Source: Pseudoduganella guangdongensis
Lineage (GTDB): Bacteria; Pseudomonadota; Gammaproteobacteria; Burkholderiales; Burkholderiaceae_D
Reading direction: 5' to 3'
NCBI RefSeq assembly: GCF_009857475.1
Contig: NZ_WWCJ01000001.1
Coordinates: 62,001 to 126,000, forward strand
Length of the DNA: 64,000 nt
Below the pieces are notes generated by a model. The model made no database searches, was not told the DNA's origin, and worked only from the letters and a program-made list of their open reading frames with translations. Below are positions 1 to 10,233 of this stretch, piece by piece. A program made the translations under genes and the position numbers. Each line of letters starts with the position of its first letter. Positions within the stretch are counted from its first letter, which is position 1.

Positions 1-2
1 CG

Positions 3-857
3 ACCGGCCGCCTGGCCGGCGTGTGCGCCATCAAGGGCGCGGTCGGCCTGACCGAGCCGTTCTACAATTACCGCATCGGCACCCTGGTGCACTCGAGCCG
101 CGAGCTGAACGTGTTCACCCGCATGGACACGCTGTACCTGTCGAACGACCTGACCGGCTGCTCCGAGCTGTGCTCCCTGTTCCTGCACCCGGACTACCGC
201 CAGGGCAATAACGGCAAGTTGCTGTCCAAGAGCCGCTTCCTGTTCATCGCCCAGTTCCCGCACCTGTTCGAGCAGAAGATCATCGCCGAGATGCGCGGCT
301 ACCAGGCGCAGGACGGCAGCTCGCCGTTCTACGAGGGCCTGGGCCGCTACTTCTTCAAGATGGACTTCCACCACGTGGACGACCTGACCGCGCTGGGCAA
401 AAAGTCCTTCATCGCCGAGCTGATGCCGCGCCAGCCGCTGTACGTCGATTACCTGCCGCAGGATGCGCGCGAGGCGATCGGCAAGGTGCACCAGGCCACC
501 GTGCCGGCGCGCCGCCTGCTGGAGCAGGAGGGCATGCATTACGAGGGCTACGTCGATATCTTCGACGCCGGCCCGGTGCTGCAAGCGCGCGTGTCGGAGC
601 TGCGCGCCATGCGCGACAGCGAGCTGGCCGTGGTCGAGCGCGATACCGATACGGCGCATGCCTGCGCGCTGCACACCAGCGAGCCTTACCTGGTGTCGAA
701 CACGGTCATGCAGGATTTCCGCATGATCCTGACCGATGCCTCCCCTTCGAACGGCAACATCGACTTGTCGAAAGAAGAACAAGCCCTGCTGCACTGCCAT
801 TCCGGCGAAACCGTGCGCACCCTGTCTCTCAACGTGAGGAAGAACCAGAATGTCTGA
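3..857 (+). CDS. astA: Arginine N-succinyltransferase, 5'-truncated by window edge
   Basis: AstA transfers succinate from succinyl-CoA to the alpha-amino group of arginine, the first step of ammonia-producing arginine catabolism (AST pathway). The open frame runs in from the left edge, so about 285 C-terminal residues of a family member of about 340 are visible; the true start lies outside. Family-typical segments include TRMDTLYLSNDLTG near the visible N-terminus, LFLHPDYR, and GLGRYFFKMDF. The stop overlaps the astD start by 8 nt, so the two are translationally coupled. The operon order suggests that astC and possibly a second subunit lie upstream. Recognition is confident. Confidence 0.95.
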   Translation, partial: TGRLAGVCAIKGAVGLTEPFYNYRIGTLVHSSRELNVFTRMDTLYLSNDLTGCSELCSLFLHPDYRQGNNGKLLSKSRFLFIAQFPHLFEQKIIAEMRGYQAQDGSSPFYEGLGRYFFKMDFHHVDDLTALGKKSFIAELMPRQPLYVDYLPQDAREAIGKVHQATVPARRLLEQEGMHYEGYVDIFDAGPVLQARVSELRAMRDSELAVVERDTDTAHACALHTSEPYLVSNTVMQDFRMILTDASPSNGNIDLSKEEQALLHCHSGETVRTLSLNVRKNQNV

Positions 858-2325
858 ACAAGCACTGAGCAATTTCATCAACGGCCAATGGAAGGCCGGT
901 CACGGCGAGACCATCGTGACCACCAACCCGGCTACCGGCAAGCAGACCTACGCTTCGCAGGAATCGACCGCGAGCGACGTGATGGAAGCCGCGCAAGCTG
1001 CGCGCGCCGCTTTTGAAGACTGGGCCTACCGTCCGCTGGAGGAGCGCATCGCCATCGTCACCCGTTTCCGCGACCTGCTGAAGGAGAACGCGGAAGAGCT
1101 GGCGCAGACCATTTCCGAAGAAGTGGGCAAGCCGCTGTGGGAAGCGCGCACCGAAGTGACCACCATGGCCAACAAGGTCGACATCTCGATCACCGCCTAC
1201 GGCGCGCGCACCGGCGTGACCTCGTCCAAAGTGGCGGACGGCGAAGCCGTGCTGCGCCACCGTCCGCACGGCGTGTTCGGCGTGTTCGGCCCGTACAACT
1301 TCCCCGGCCACCTGCCGAACGGCCATATCGTGCCGGCCCTGATCGCCGGCAACACAGTGGTGTTCAAGCCGAGCGAATACGCGCCGCGCACCGCCATCAA
1401 GACCGTGGCGCTGTGGGAAAAGGCTGGCCTGCCGGCCGGCGTGATGAACCTGGTCAACGGCGGCCGCGAAACCGGCATCGCCCTGGGCCAGAATGAAGAA
1501 ATCGACGGCGTGCTGTTTACCGGCTCCAGCCAGACCGGCGCCGCGCTGCACAAGCAGTTCGGCGGCCAGCCGGGCAAGCTGCTGGCGCTGGAAATGGGCG
1601 GCAACAACCCGCTGATCGTCTGGAACCCGACCGATATCGACGCTGCCGTCTTCATGGCGATTTCGTCCTCCTTCATCTCCGCCGGCCAGCGCTGCACCTG
1701 CGCGCGCCGCGTGATCGTGCAGAAGGGCGAGCAGGGCGACGCTTTCGTCAAGCGCTTCGTCGACGTGGCGTCGAAACTGGGCGTGGGCGCCCCGGCGGCC
1801 GAACCGGCGCCGTTCATGGGCCCGGTGGTATCCGCAGCCGTGGCCGAGCGCCTGGTGCAAGCGCAGGCCGACATGGTGGCCAAGGGCGGTAAGCTGCTGC
1901 TGGAAATGCGCCAGCTGGAGCCGGGCACCGGCTTCGTTTCCGCCGGCATCGTGGACACCACCGATGCGCAAGGCATTCCGGACGAGGAATGGTTCGGCCC
2001 ACTGGCCCAGATCATCCGCGTCGACGATTTCGACGCCGCGATCAAAGCCGCCAACAACACCGGCTACGGCCTGGCGGCAGCCCTGATCTCGACCGACGCA
2101 GCGCTGTGGCAGAAGTTCCAGCTGCGCGCCCGCGCCGGCATCGTCAACTGGAACCGTCCGACCACCGGCGCGGCCAGCTCGGCGCCGTTCGGCGGCGTCG
2201 GCAAGTCCGGCAACCACCGTCCCAGCGCATACTATGCGGCGGACTATTGCGCCTACCCGGTCGCTTCGATCGAGAACGGCGCCCTTGAAATGCCGGCCAA
2301 GCTGTCGCCTGGCATGAACTTCTGA
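850..2325 (+). CDS. astD: N-succinylglutamate 5-semialdehyde dehydrogenase
   Basis: AstD is an NAD+-dependent aldehyde dehydrogenase that oxidises succinylglutamate semialdehyde to succinylglutamate, the fourth step of the AST pathway. The 491-residue protein has the usual length. It shows the aldehyde dehydrogenase core: the [13 protein letters not shown] cofactor-side segment, LFTGSSQTG, the general-base region [11 protein letters not shown], and the catalytic-cysteine segment [11 protein letters not shown]. The ATG at 850 is preceded by GTGAGGA inside the astA coding end. It lies between astA (8-nt overlap) and astB (2-nt gap). Confidence 0.97.
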   Translation: MSEQALSNFINGQWKAGHGETIVTTNPATGKQTYASQESTASDVMEAAQAARAAFEDWAYRPLEERIAIVTRFRDLLKENAEELAQTISEEVGKPLWEARTEVTTMANKVDISITAYGARTGVTSSKVADGEAVLRHRPHGVFGVFGPYNFPGHLPNGHIVPALIAGNTVVFKPSEYAPRTAIKTVALWEKAGLPAGVMNLVNGGRETGIALGQNEEIDGVLFTGSSQTGAALHKQFGGQPGKLLALEMGGNNPLIVWNPTDIDAAVFMAISSSFISAGQRCTCARRVIVQKGEQGDAFVKRFVDVASKLGVGAPAAEPAPFMGPVVSAAVAERLVQAQADMVAKGGKLLLEMRQLEPGTGFVSAGIVDTTDAQGIPDEEWFGPLAQIIRVDDFDAAIKAANNTGYGLAAALISTDAALWQKFQLRARAGIVNWNRPTTGAASSAPFGGVGKSGNHRPSAYYAADYCAYPVASIENGALEMPAKLSPGMNF

Positions 2326-2327
2326 GG

Positions 2328-3674
2328 ATGACCATGCGCCCAGCACGCGAATACAACTTCGATGGCCTGGTAGGCCCGTCGCACAACTACGCCGGCCTGT
2401 CGTTCGGCAATGTCGCTTCCTTCAACAACGTCAAGAGCGCTTCCAACCCGAAGCAGGCCGCCCTGCAGGGCCTGGCCAAGATGCGCGAGCTGGCCAAGCG
2501 CGGTTTTGCGCAGGCGCTGCTGCCGCCGCAGGACCGCCCGAATTTCCGCCTGTTGCGCAGCCTGGGCTACAGCGGTTCGGACGCCGACGTGATCGCCAAG
2601 GTGTACGCCGATTCGCCGGTGATCCTGGCCTGCGCCTACTCGGCCTCGCCGATGTGGACCGCCAACGCGGCGACGGTCAGCCCGTCGGCCGATACCGCCG
2701 ATGGCCGGGTGCACTTCACCGCCGCCAACCTGAATAACAAACTGCACCGCGCCTTCGAGCACGTGCAGTCGGCGCGCGCGCTGCGCGCCATCTTCAAGGA
2801 CCCGCGCTTCTTCGCCGTGCACGACGCGCTGCCGGGCACCCCGGCCTTCGGCGACGAGGGCGCGGCCAACCACACCCGCCTGTGCGACCAGCACGGCAAT
2901 GCCGCCGTGGAGCTGTTCGTGTACGGCCGCGTGGAGTTCGATCCGAGCGCGCCGGCGCCGAAGAAATTCCCGGCGCGCCATACGCTGGAAGCTTCGCAGG
3001 CGGTGGCCCGCCTGCACGGCCTGGACCCGGCGCGCTGCGTGTTCGTGCAGCAGAACCCGGAGGTGATCGACCAGGGCGTGTTCCACAACGACGTGATCGC
3101 GGTGGGCAATGGCAATGTGCTGTTCTACCACGAGCAGGCGTTCGCCGACGAGCAGGCCGCGCTGGCCTCGATCCGCGCCGCGATGCACGGCGTGGGCGCG
3201 GAGCTGGTGGCGATCCGCGTGCCGACCGCCGAGGTGTCGGTGGCGGATGCGGTTTCGTCCTACCTGTTCAACACGCAGCTGCTGTCCAAGCCGGACGGCA
3301 AGATGGCGCTGGTGACGCCGCATGAGTGCCAGGAGATTGCGTCCGTGGCGGCCTTCCTGGCGAAGCTGGTGGCGTCCGGCGGCCCGGTGGATGAACTGAT
3401 CCACTTCGACCTGCGCCAGTCGATGCGCAACGGCGGCGGCCCGGCCTGCCTGCGCCTGCGCGTGGCGCTGACCGATGAAGAGGCGGCGGCCATGCACCAG
3501 GGTGTTGTGATGACCGAAACGCTGTACCATAGCCTGGTCGCATGGGTGGAAAAGCATTACCGCGACCATCTGGAGCCGAAAGACTTGGCAGATCCGCAGT
3601 TGGCTGTCGAAGTGCATACCGCTTTGAAAGAGCTGGAACAGATCCTGGGCTTACCTGGCCTGTACGACCTGTGA
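2328..3674 (+). CDS. astB: N-succinylarginine dihydrolase
   Basis: AstB hydrolyses N-succinylarginine to succinylornithine, CO2 and two ammonia, the second step of the AST pathway. It is a cytosolic enzyme with the amidinotransferase-like fold. The 448-residue frame has normal length and begins with the family-typical [19 protein letters not shown]. The catalytic cysteine lies in [11 protein letters not shown] (about Cys374). Two ATGs (2328 and 2334) are possible; the first has GAGG immediately upstream, within the astD stop region, while the second has better spacing from it. It is two bases from astD and shares its operon. Confidence 0.96.
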   Translation: MTMRPAREYNFDGLVGPSHNYAGLSFGNVASFNNVKSASNPKQAALQGLAKMRELAKRGFAQALLPPQDRPNFRLLRSLGYSGSDADVIAKVYADSPVILACAYSASPMWTANAATVSPSADTADGRVHFTAANLNNKLHRAFEHVQSARALRAIFKDPRFFAVHDALPGTPAFGDEGAANHTRLCDQHGNAAVELFVYGRVEFDPSAPAPKKFPARHTLEASQAVARLHGLDPARCVFVQQNPEVIDQGVFHNDVIAVGNGNVLFYHEQAFADEQAALASIRAAMHGVGAELVAIRVPTAEVSVADAVSSYLFNTQLLSKPDGKMALVTPHECQEIASVAAFLAKLVASGGPVDELIHFDLRQSMRNGGGPACLRLRVALTDEEAAAMHQGVVMTETLYHSLVAWVEKHYRDHLEPKDLADPQLAVEVHTALKELEQILGLPGLYDL

Positions 3675-3715
3675 TTTAAAGAAAAGAAAATACCCACAAC
3701 GTATTGGAGAAGCAG

Positions 3716-6700
3716 ATGAAACAAATGCCACAAGAGCTGCGCAAGCAGACGCTGGAACTGGTCAAGGCCAGCGGCCCGATCGCGCAACTGATCGAAGCCT
3801 GGCTTGGCTCCCTGGACGATGAAGACCTGGCGGACCTGTCGCCCGGCAGCCTCGCCCCAGTGCTTGTGGATGGTTTCACCCAGTTGGCCAAGCGCACCGC
3901 GCACGGCTGCCAGATCGCCAAGCTGCAATACCAGGAAGCGCGCGGCGGCCACGCCACCGCGCTGCTGATCGTCAACGACGACATGCCCTACCTGGTCGAC
4001 TCCATCGTGATCGCCCTGCGCAAGCTGCGCGTCGGCTCGAACGGCGTGCTGAACGCCGTGCTGCCGGTGCGCCGCGCCGCCGACGGCAGCGTGGAAGCGG
4101 TCGGCCAGCAGGGCGACAAGCTGGAATCCATGGTCCTGTGCCTGCTGTCCGAACAGCTGGACGACGCCGACCTGAAAGAGCTGACCGACCGCATCGAGAT
4201 GGTGGCGCGCGACGCCGCCGTCGTGAAGCGCGACCTGCCGGCCATGAAAGAGCGCCTGGGCGCGGTCGCCACCGAAGCGGCCGCACTGGGCGAAGAAGGC
4301 CAGGAAGTGGCCGCCTTCCTGCAATGGGCGCGCGACGAGGGCTTCGAGGTGCACGGCTACGCCTACTACCAGGTCAAGCCGGGCGCGCGCGAACTGGAAC
4401 GCGACATCCCGAGCCGCATTGGCGTGCTGCAGGACACCGCGCACCCGGTCTACGGCACCTGCCTGGCCAATATCCCGGGCGACTTCGACACCTTGTCCAA
4501 GCGCGGCCACACCCTCTCCATCGTCAAGGCGGACGTGGGCGGCACCCTGCACCGCGACCAGTCGCTGGACTTCATCGGCGTGCGCCACACCGACGGCAAG
4601 GGCGCCATCCTGGGCGAACACTGCTTCGTCGGCCTGTTCACCCGCGCCGCCACCCTGACCCCGCTGGCCCGCCTGCCGTTCGCGCGCGGCCGCATCGCGC
4701 AGGTGCTGAAGATTGCCGGCGTGCGCGAAACCGGCTTCCGCGCCGAGAAATTCATCGAGATCCTGGAATCGCTGCCGCGCACCGAAGCGCTGGAAGCGGA
4801 ACCGGAATGGCTGGCCGAAGTGTGCGGCGCCGTGGTGTCGCTGTACAAGCAGCCGCGCGCCAAGGTCTTCGCGCGCCGCGACGTCTATGCGCGCCACCTG
4901 AACGTGCTGGTCTACCTGCCGCGCGAACGCTACTCCGCCGCCGTGGCGCACGCCCTGGCGCGCGCCCTGCAGGAGAGCTCGGGCGCGACCCACGTCAGCT
5001 CGCAGACCCTGGTGTCGGATGGCCCGCTGGCCCGCCTGTACCTGATCGCCCACGCCGCGCGCTACCCGCTCGACCTGGAAAGCGATATCCAGCGTCCGCT
5101 GCTGACGGTGCTGGACGGCTGGCATGACAGCTTCTCCGCACTGGCCGACAAAGTGAGCGAAGAGCCGCTGCGCAACAGCCTGCGCAAGCTGTGCTCCACG
5201 CTGCCGGTCGATTACGTGGCCGCCACCCCGCCAAGCGTGGCCTTCCACGACCTGGACAAGATCCTGCGCAATGGCGACGGCGAACGCGTCGCGGTGCGCG
5301 TCGAACTGCCGTCCGACGGCAACGCCGGCACCAGCATCCGCCTGTACTCGGTGGACCGCGTGCCGGCGCTGTCGTCCATCCTGCCGGCGCTGCACAATGC
5401 CGGCGTGGCGATCGAGCGCGAATCGGCGCACACCATCCGCACCAGCGACGGCAAGAAGCACTACGTCACCAGCCTGGCCGTGGATGCGCAAAGCGCGACC
5501 GAGCTGGCGCGCCCCGGCGTGGTGGCCGTGGCGGAGGAACTGTTCAACGCCCTGTTCAACAACGAGGCGGAAGACGGCCGCCTGAACGGCCTGGTGGTCG
5601 AAGGCGGCCTGAGCCTGCGCGAAGTGCAGCTGGTGCGCGCCTACATGAGCTACTGGCGCCAGGGCGGCAGCCAGTTCACCGTGCGCTACATGGCGGAAAC
5701 CCTGCGCCGCCATCCGGCGCTGGTGAAGGAGCTGGTCGACGCCTGGAAAGAACGCTTCGATCCGCAGCAGCCGGAAGCGACCCGCAACGCCGCCAAAGAA
5801 AAGCTGCTGGCCATCAAGGGCCGCCTGACGTCGATCAACCATGCCGACACCGAAGTGATCTTCGCTTCGATGATCGACCTGATGCTGGTGACCCTGCGCA
5901 CCAACTACTATCAGAACGCAGGCCAGGGCGACAAGATCATCTTCAAGTTCGACACCAGCCACCTGCACCTGATTCCCGAACCGCGTCCGTTCCGCGAGAT
6001 CTACGTGTTCTCGCGTCGCTTCGAAGGCGTGCACCTGCGCGGCGGCCCTGTGGCGCGCGGCGGCCTGCGCTGGTCCGACCGTATGGAAGACTACCGCACC
6101 GAGGTGCTGGGCCTGGTGAAGGCGCAGATGGTGAAGAACGCCGTGATCGTGCCAGCGGGCGCCAAGGGCGGCTTTATCTGCAAGCAGATGCCGAAAGGCG
6201 CCGCGCGTGAAGTGGTGGCGGCGGAAGGCGAAGCATGCTACCGCCTGTTCATCGCCAGCCTGCTGGAAGTGACCGACAACCGTGTGCTGGGCAAGATCGT
6301 GGCGCCGGAAGACACCGTCCGTTACGACAACGACGACCCGTACCTGGTGGTGGCGGCCGACAAGGGCACCGCAACCTTCTCCGACATCGCCAACAGCATC
6401 GCGGTCAAGCGCGGCTTCTGGCTGGGCGACGCCTTCGCCTCGGGCGGCTCCAACGGCTATGACCACAAGAAGATGGGCATCACCGCCAAGGGCGCGTTCG
6501 AAGCGGTCAAGCGCCACTTCTACGAGATGGGCCACGACATGAACACCACCCCGTTCACCGTGGTGGGCGTGGGCGATATGTCGGGCGACGTGTTCGGCAA
6601 CGGCGTGCTGCTGTCGAACCAGATCAAGCTGCTGGCGGCCTTCGACCACCGCCACATCTTCCTCGATCCGAACCCGGACACCGCCAAGTCCTTCGCCGAA

Positions 6701-8416
6701 CGCCAGCGCATGTTCGCGCTGCCGCGCTCCTCGTGGGAAGACTACAACAAGGACCTGATCTCGCAGGGCGGCGGCGTGTTCCCGCGCAGCGCGCGCTCGA
6801 TCGAGCTGTCGCCTGAGATCCGCGCCGCGCTGGACATCGAGGAAACCGCGCTGGCGCCGGAAGAGCTGATGCACCGCATCCTGCTGGCGCCGGTGGACCT
6901 GTTCTACAACGGCGGCATCGGCACCTACATCAAGGCGTCCAGCGAGACCCACGCGCAGGTGAAGGACCGCGCCAATGACAATATCCGCGTCAGCGGCAAT
7001 GAGCTGCGCTGCAAGGTCGTGGCGGAAGGCGGCAACCTGGGCGCGACCCAGGCCGGCCGGATCGAATTCGCGCTGGCGGGCGGCCGCATCTTCACCGATG
7101 CGATCGACAACTCGGCCGGCGTGGATTGCTCCGACCACGAAGTGAACTGCAAGATGTGGCTGGATGTGGAAGTGAACGCCGGCCAGACTTCGGAAGCGGA
7201 CCGCAACCAGCTGCTGAACGAGATGACCATGGAAGTGGAACGCCTGGTCCTGCGCGACAATATCCAGCAAACCCGCTTGCTGGTGCGCGAGCAGCAAGCC
7301 CAGTCCGAGGCAGCGGTGCAGGACGGCTACGCCGACCTGATCGCCGACCTGGAAGAAGAGGGTGCGCTGTCGCGCGAACTGGAGCACCTGCCTAGCGTAG
7401 CCGAACTGGCGCGTCGCAAGGCCGACGGCCGCGGCTTGACCACGCCGGAACTGGCGGTGGTGATCGCCAACGTGAAGAACCGCTACAAGCGCCTGCTGTC
7501 GGCCATGCCGCTGACGGACGAGAGCTGGGCGGAGAAGGTGCTGCGTCCTTACTTCCCTGAGCAGCTGGTGGCAACCCGTCCGCCGCTGAACCATCCGCTG
7601 GCCAACGCCATTCTGGCGACCGTGCTGGCGAACGAGGTGGTGAACCGTTGCGGCCCGCTGATGATCCGTGAGCTGGCCGCCGCGCATAACGGCAGCGAGC
7701 AGGATGTGATCCTGGCCTGGGGCCAGGCCTGGTCGGCGCTGGACCTGGCGCCGATCTTCGATACGCTGGATGCGGACGCGCTGGTGGTCCCGCGCAATGT
7801 GGCGATGCGCGTGGATGCACGCACCCGCTCCATGCTGAAGGCGGTGATCGAGGGCGTGCTGGGCGTGCCGAAAGAGCAGCTGCGCGGCGCCGGCATCGCG
7901 GAGCTGACCAAGCTGTTTGCCGATCCGGCCACCGTGCGCAAGATGGCGGCGGATGTGCAGTCGGAGGCGGCGACCCATGGCGGCCTGCGCGCCGAGTTTG
8001 CGCAGGCGTGGGATGCGGTCGATGCGCTGGAAGGCGTGGCGGCGTTTGTGTTCGCGGCGCTGTCGGTCAAGCGTCCGGCGGGCATGGACCTGCCGGGCTT
8101 CCTGGCGGTGGGCATGGCGCTGCGTGCGCAGGCCGGTATCGATACGCTGGAGCGCGGGCTGAAGCTGGCGGCGACGTCGAAGTCGCAGGAACAGCTGCGC
8201 AGCTATGCGCAGTCGGCCTTGCGCCGCACGCAGCAGAAGCTGCTGGCGCAGGTGCTGGCGCGTGCCACCAATGGGCATGACGCGGTGGAGGCGGTGGAGG
8301 TGGTGACCTGCACCCTCGGCCTGTCCGGCTACGCGGCGTCGGCTGACCTGGAGCAGGCGATGCTGGATGTCTGGGCGTTGTCCGAAGCGGTCAACGCCGT
8401 CGGGTTGGCGGCCTAA
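3716..8416 (+). CDS. gdhB: NAD-specific glutamate dehydrogenase, large (180-kDa) class
   Basis: This very large enzyme oxidatively deaminates glutamate to 2-oxoglutarate with NAD+. The 1,566-residue length matches the class first known from Streptomyces and Pseudomonas. The catalytic core around residues 750-1200 includes RGGLRWSDR, a glycine-rich VPAGAKGGF (about residues 812-820) and VVGVGDMSGDVFGNG. The long N-terminal part is the regulatory region typical of the class. I chose ATG 3716 because GGAGA at 3706-3710 is well placed; the frame is open to a TTG at 3704. It lies between astB and astE, so glutamate made by the AST pathway can pass straight to the TCA cycle. Confidence 0.95.
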   Translation: MKQMPQELRKQTLELVKASGPIAQLIEAWLGSLDDEDLADLSPGSLAPVLVDGFTQLAKRTAHGCQIAKLQYQEARGGHATALLIVNDDMPYLVDSIVIALRKLRVGSNGVLNAVLPVRRAADGSVEAVGQQGDKLESMVLCLLSEQLDDADLKELTDRIEMVARDAAVVKRDLPAMKERLGAVATEAAALGEEGQEVAAFLQWARDEGFEVHGYAYYQVKPGARELERDIPSRIGVLQDTAHPVYGTCLANIPGDFDTLSKRGHTLSIVKADVGGTLHRDQSLDFIGVRHTDGKGAILGEHCFVGLFTRAATLTPLARLPFARGRIAQVLKIAGVRETGFRAEKFIEILESLPRTEALEAEPEWLAEVCGAVVSLYKQPRAKVFARRDVYARHLNVLVYLPRERYSAAVAHALARALQESSGATHVSSQTLVSDGPLARLYLIAHAARYPLDLESDIQRPLLTVLDGWHDSFSALADKVSEEPLRNSLRKLCSTLPVDYVAATPPSVAFHDLDKILRNGDGERVAVRVELPSDGNAGTSIRLYSVDRVPALSSILPALHNAGVAIERESAHTIRTSDGKKHYVTSLAVDAQSATELARPGVVAVAEELFNALFNNEAEDGRLNGLVVEGGLSLREVQLVRAYMSYWRQGGSQFTVRYMAETLRRHPALVKELVDAWKERFDPQQPEATRNAAKEKLLAIKGRLTSINHADTEVIFASMIDLMLVTLRTNYYQNAGQGDKIIFKFDTSHLHLIPEPRPFREIYVFSRRFEGVHLRGGPVARGGLRWSDRMEDYRTEVLGLVKAQMVKNAVIVPAGAKGGFICKQMPKGAAREVVAAEGEACYRLFIASLLEVTDNRVLGKIVAPEDTVRYDNDDPYLVVAADKGTATFSDIANSIAVKRGFWLGDAFASGGSNGYDHKKMGITAKGAFEAVKRHFYEMGHDMNTTPFTVVGVGDMSGDVFGNGVLLSNQIKLLAAFDHRHIFLDPNPDTAKSFAERQRMFALPRSSWEDYNKDLISQGGGVFPRSARSIELSPEIRAALDIEETALAPEELMHRILLAPVDLFYNGGIGTYIKASSETHAQVKDRANDNIRVSGNELRCKVVAEGGNLGATQAGRIEFALAGGRIFTDAIDNSAGVDCSDHEVNCKMWLDVEVNAGQTSEADRNQLLNEMTMEVERLVLRDNIQQTRLLVREQQAQSEAAVQDGYADLIADLEEEGALSRELEHLPSVAELARRKADGRGLTTPELAVVIANVKNRYKRLLSAMPLTDESWAEKVLRPYFPEQLVATRPPLNHPLANAILATVLANEVVNRCGPLMIRELAAAHNGSEQDVILAWGQAWSALDLAPIFDTLDADALVVPRNVAMRVDARTRSMLKAVIEGVLGVPKEQLRGAGIAELTKLFADPATVRKMAADVQSEAATHGGLRAEFAQAWDAVDALEGVAAFVFAALSVKRPAGMDLPGFLAVGMALRAQAGIDTLERGLKLAATSKSQEQLRSYAQSALRRTQQKLLAQVLARATNGHDAVEAVEVVTCTLGLSGYAASADLEQAMLDVWALSEAVNAVGLAA

Positions 8417-8429
8417 CCGCGGCAAGTCC

Positions 8430-8470
8430 GGGTCAGACCCTTGGGTCTGACCCTGGTTTACCGGGTTTAA
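8430..8470 (-). repeat. Double-hairpin palindromic element, copy 1
   Basis: Arms GGGTCAGACCC (8430-8440) and GGGTCTGACCC (8443-8453) are perfect reverse complements separated by TT. The box CCCGGTAAACC lies on the minus strand at 8455-8465, followed outward by TTAA. The element fills the gap between gdhB and astE inside the operon, so it could act as an mRNA stability or attenuation element. It is the same family as the copies at 30709, 30845, 38491 and 38582. REP-like identity is inference. Confidence 0.85.
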
Positions 8471-8487
8471 CGAAGCAAAGATAAAGA

Positions 8488-9468
8488 ATGACAGCACTCC
8501 CCCCCGCAGTAAAAGCCCTGGCCGAAGCCGACTTCAGCGCCCTCGCGCGCAGCTTCGGTGACGCCGGTTTCACGGTCGGCCAGCCCGCCGACGGCATCAT
8601 CACCATCCGCCGCGAAAACGAACAACGCCCCGCCGTGCTGGTATCGGTCGGCGTGCACGGCGACGAAACCGGCCCGATCGAGCTGGTCGCCTACCTGCTC
8701 GACCAACTGGCGCAAACCCCGTCCGAACTCAAGGTCGACTTGATGCTGTGCGTCGGCAATATCGGCGCGATCCGCCAGGCCAAGCGCTTCATCGACGCGG
8801 ACCTGAACCGCATGTTCCGCGCCGAGCGCGGCACCCTGGCCGGCACCGCCGAAGCCGCGCGGGCCGACGTCATGATCGCCGCCACCAGCGCTTTCTTCGC
8901 CACCGCTGGCAAGGAACGTTGGCACCTCGACCTGCACACCGCGATCCGCCCCAGCGTCTACCCCACCTTCGCCATCGTCCCCGACCTGATCGCCGACGCC
9001 GCCAAGGAAGATTTGATCGGCTGGATGGGCGAAGCGGCCATCGGCGCCATCATCATGAACCCAGCCTCGGCCGGCACCTACAGCTACTACAGTGCCGAAC
9101 ACCACGCCGCCGCCGGTACCACGGTGGAGCTGGGCCGCATCGGCACCCTGGGCCAGAACGACCTGTCCCAGTTCGAAGCAGCCCGCGTCGCCCTGAACCG
9201 CCTGCTGCGCGGCACCGCGCCAGCCGCCGCAGCGCAAGCGCCGCACGTCTACAAGGTGGCGCAGAACATCATCAAGCTGAGCGACCAATTCAAGATGGCC
9301 TTCGGCAAAGAGACGCAGAACTTCACGCCGCTGAAGAAGGGCGACGAGATCGCGCGCGACGGCGACACCGTCTACACCGTGCAGCATGACGAAGAACTGG
9401 TAGTATTCCCCAATCCAGACGTTCGAATTGGCCTGCGCGCCGGCATGATGGTCACGCGCGTGAGGTAA
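8488..9468 (+). CDS. astE: Succinylglutamate desuccinylase
   Basis: AstE is a zinc hydrolase that splits N-succinylglutamate into succinate and glutamate, ending the AST pathway. The 326-residue protein has the M14-like carboxypeptidase fold. Zinc ligands are visible in VGVHGDETGPIEL (HxxE, about residues 53-56) and in HLDLHTAIRP (about residue 150). The start ATG has only a weak A-rich leader (AAAGATAAAGA), and a palindromic repeat lies 20-60 bases upstream. Expression may therefore be uncoupled from the upstream ast genes. Confidence 0.95.
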   Translation: MTALPPAVKALAEADFSALARSFGDAGFTVGQPADGIITIRRENEQRPAVLVSVGVHGDETGPIELVAYLLDQLAQTPSELKVDLMLCVGNIGAIRQAKRFIDADLNRMFRAERGTLAGTAEAARADVMIAATSAFFATAGKERWHLDLHTAIRPSVYPTFAIVPDLIADAAKEDLIGWMGEAAIGAIIMNPASAGTYSYYSAEHHAAAGTTVELGRIGTLGQNDLSQFEAARVALNRLLRGTAPAAAAQAPHVYKVAQNIIKLSDQFKMAFGKETQNFTPLKKGDEIARDGDTVYTVQHDEELVVFPNPDVRIGLRAGMMVTRVR

Positions 9469-9488
9469 GCCCCCGAAAGGAGTAGCGC

Positions 9489-10001
9489 ATGTCCCTGTCC
9501 ATGTACAAAGTCTCCGTGCCCGTTTTCGTGCGCGGCCTGAGAGTGATGGCGGAAGCGCTGCGCCGCGCGCAAGCCCATGCGGCGGAGAGCGGCCAGCCCG
9601 TGGACACGCTGCTGTCGGCCCGCCTGGCGGACGACATGCTGCCGCTGACCGCCCAGGTGCAGCGCGCCAGCGATACCAGCAAACTGTCGATTGAACGCCT
9701 GACCGGCATCGCCGCGCCGAAATTCCCCGACAACGAAGCGAGCTTCGAGCAGCTGCAGCAGCGCATCGCCGATACGATCGGCTATATCGAAGGGGTGGGG
9801 GAGGAGTATTTCGCGGACAGCGAAACGCGGGAGGTGGCGTTAAGTTTCGGCAGCTTCAAGCCAACCTTCACCGGCGAGAGCTATTTGCTGACGTTCGCGC
9901 TGCCGAACTTCTTCTTCCACGTCGTGACCTTGCACGACATACTGCGGAACCAGGGAGTCAGGATCGGCAAGATCGACTACCTGGGTCCTTACGCAGCTTA
10001 A
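9489..10001 (+). CDS. DUF1993 family protein
   Basis: A 170-residue cytosolic protein matching DUF1993, a small family of unknown biochemical role predicted to be helical and DinB-like. Visible features are an N-terminal SMYKVSVPVFVRGL segment, a central FEQLQQRIADTIGYI helix and a C-terminal LPNFFFHVVTLHDILRNQGV that resembles the family's conserved histidine-containing end. A clear GAAAGGAG ribosome site precedes ATG 9489. It follows astE by 20 bases in the same direction and may be read through from the ast operon, but no functional link to arginine catabolism is evident. Confidence 0.8.
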   Translation: MSLSMYKVSVPVFVRGLRVMAEALRRAQAHAAESGQPVDTLLSARLADDMLPLTAQVQRASDTSKLSIERLTGIAAPKFPDNEASFEQLQQRIADTIGYIEGVGEEYFADSETREVALSFGSFKPTFTGESYLLTFALPNFFFHVVTLHDILRNQGVRIGKIDYLGPYAA

Positions 10002-10130
10002 TCAGCCGACCAGGCCGGCGCGCATGGCGTAGGTGGCCATGACGACCAGCACCGCCAGGCCCAGTGAGACCGCTGCAGTCGCCGCCATCGGATGGAAACG
10101 GGACGAAACGGTAGGGATCTTTTTGTACAT
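10002..10130 (-). CDS. Small single-pass membrane peptide (42 aa), unknown function
   Basis: A short minus-strand frame starting MYKKIPTVSSRFHPMA, followed by a hydrophobic stretch (about residues 16-36: AATAAVSLGLAVLVVMATYA) and a short MRAGLVG tail. An ideal ribosome site, AGAAGGAGCC, lies 7-8 bases upstream of the ATG. Its stop abuts the stop of the DUF1993 gene base to base. The basic N-terminus and single hydrophobic segment predict an inner-membrane miniprotein. I recognise no family. The strong Shine-Dalgarno and full occupation of the gap support its being real. Confidence 0.6.
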   Translation of the reverse strand: MYKKIPTVSSRFHPMAATAAVSLGLAVLVVMATYAMRAGLVG

Positions 10131-10233
10131 GGCTTGGCTCCTTCTCAGTGGCGGTTTTGCATGAGTTGCAGAGTATCAATGCGGGCCGCGCCATGCTAGA
10201 CACCACCGTGTATCAATAGTAAGCACATGTAAC

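Noticed and set aside
3704..3715. TTG start four codons before the gdhB ATG
   Set aside because: The ribosome site GGAGA overlaps this region and is correctly spaced for ATG 3716.
3557..8497. A 1,646-codon open frame antisense to the glutamate dehydrogenase
   Set aside because: It is a mirror of the strongly recognisable gdhB in high-GC DNA; composition is His/Arg/Gln-rich and no domain is visible.
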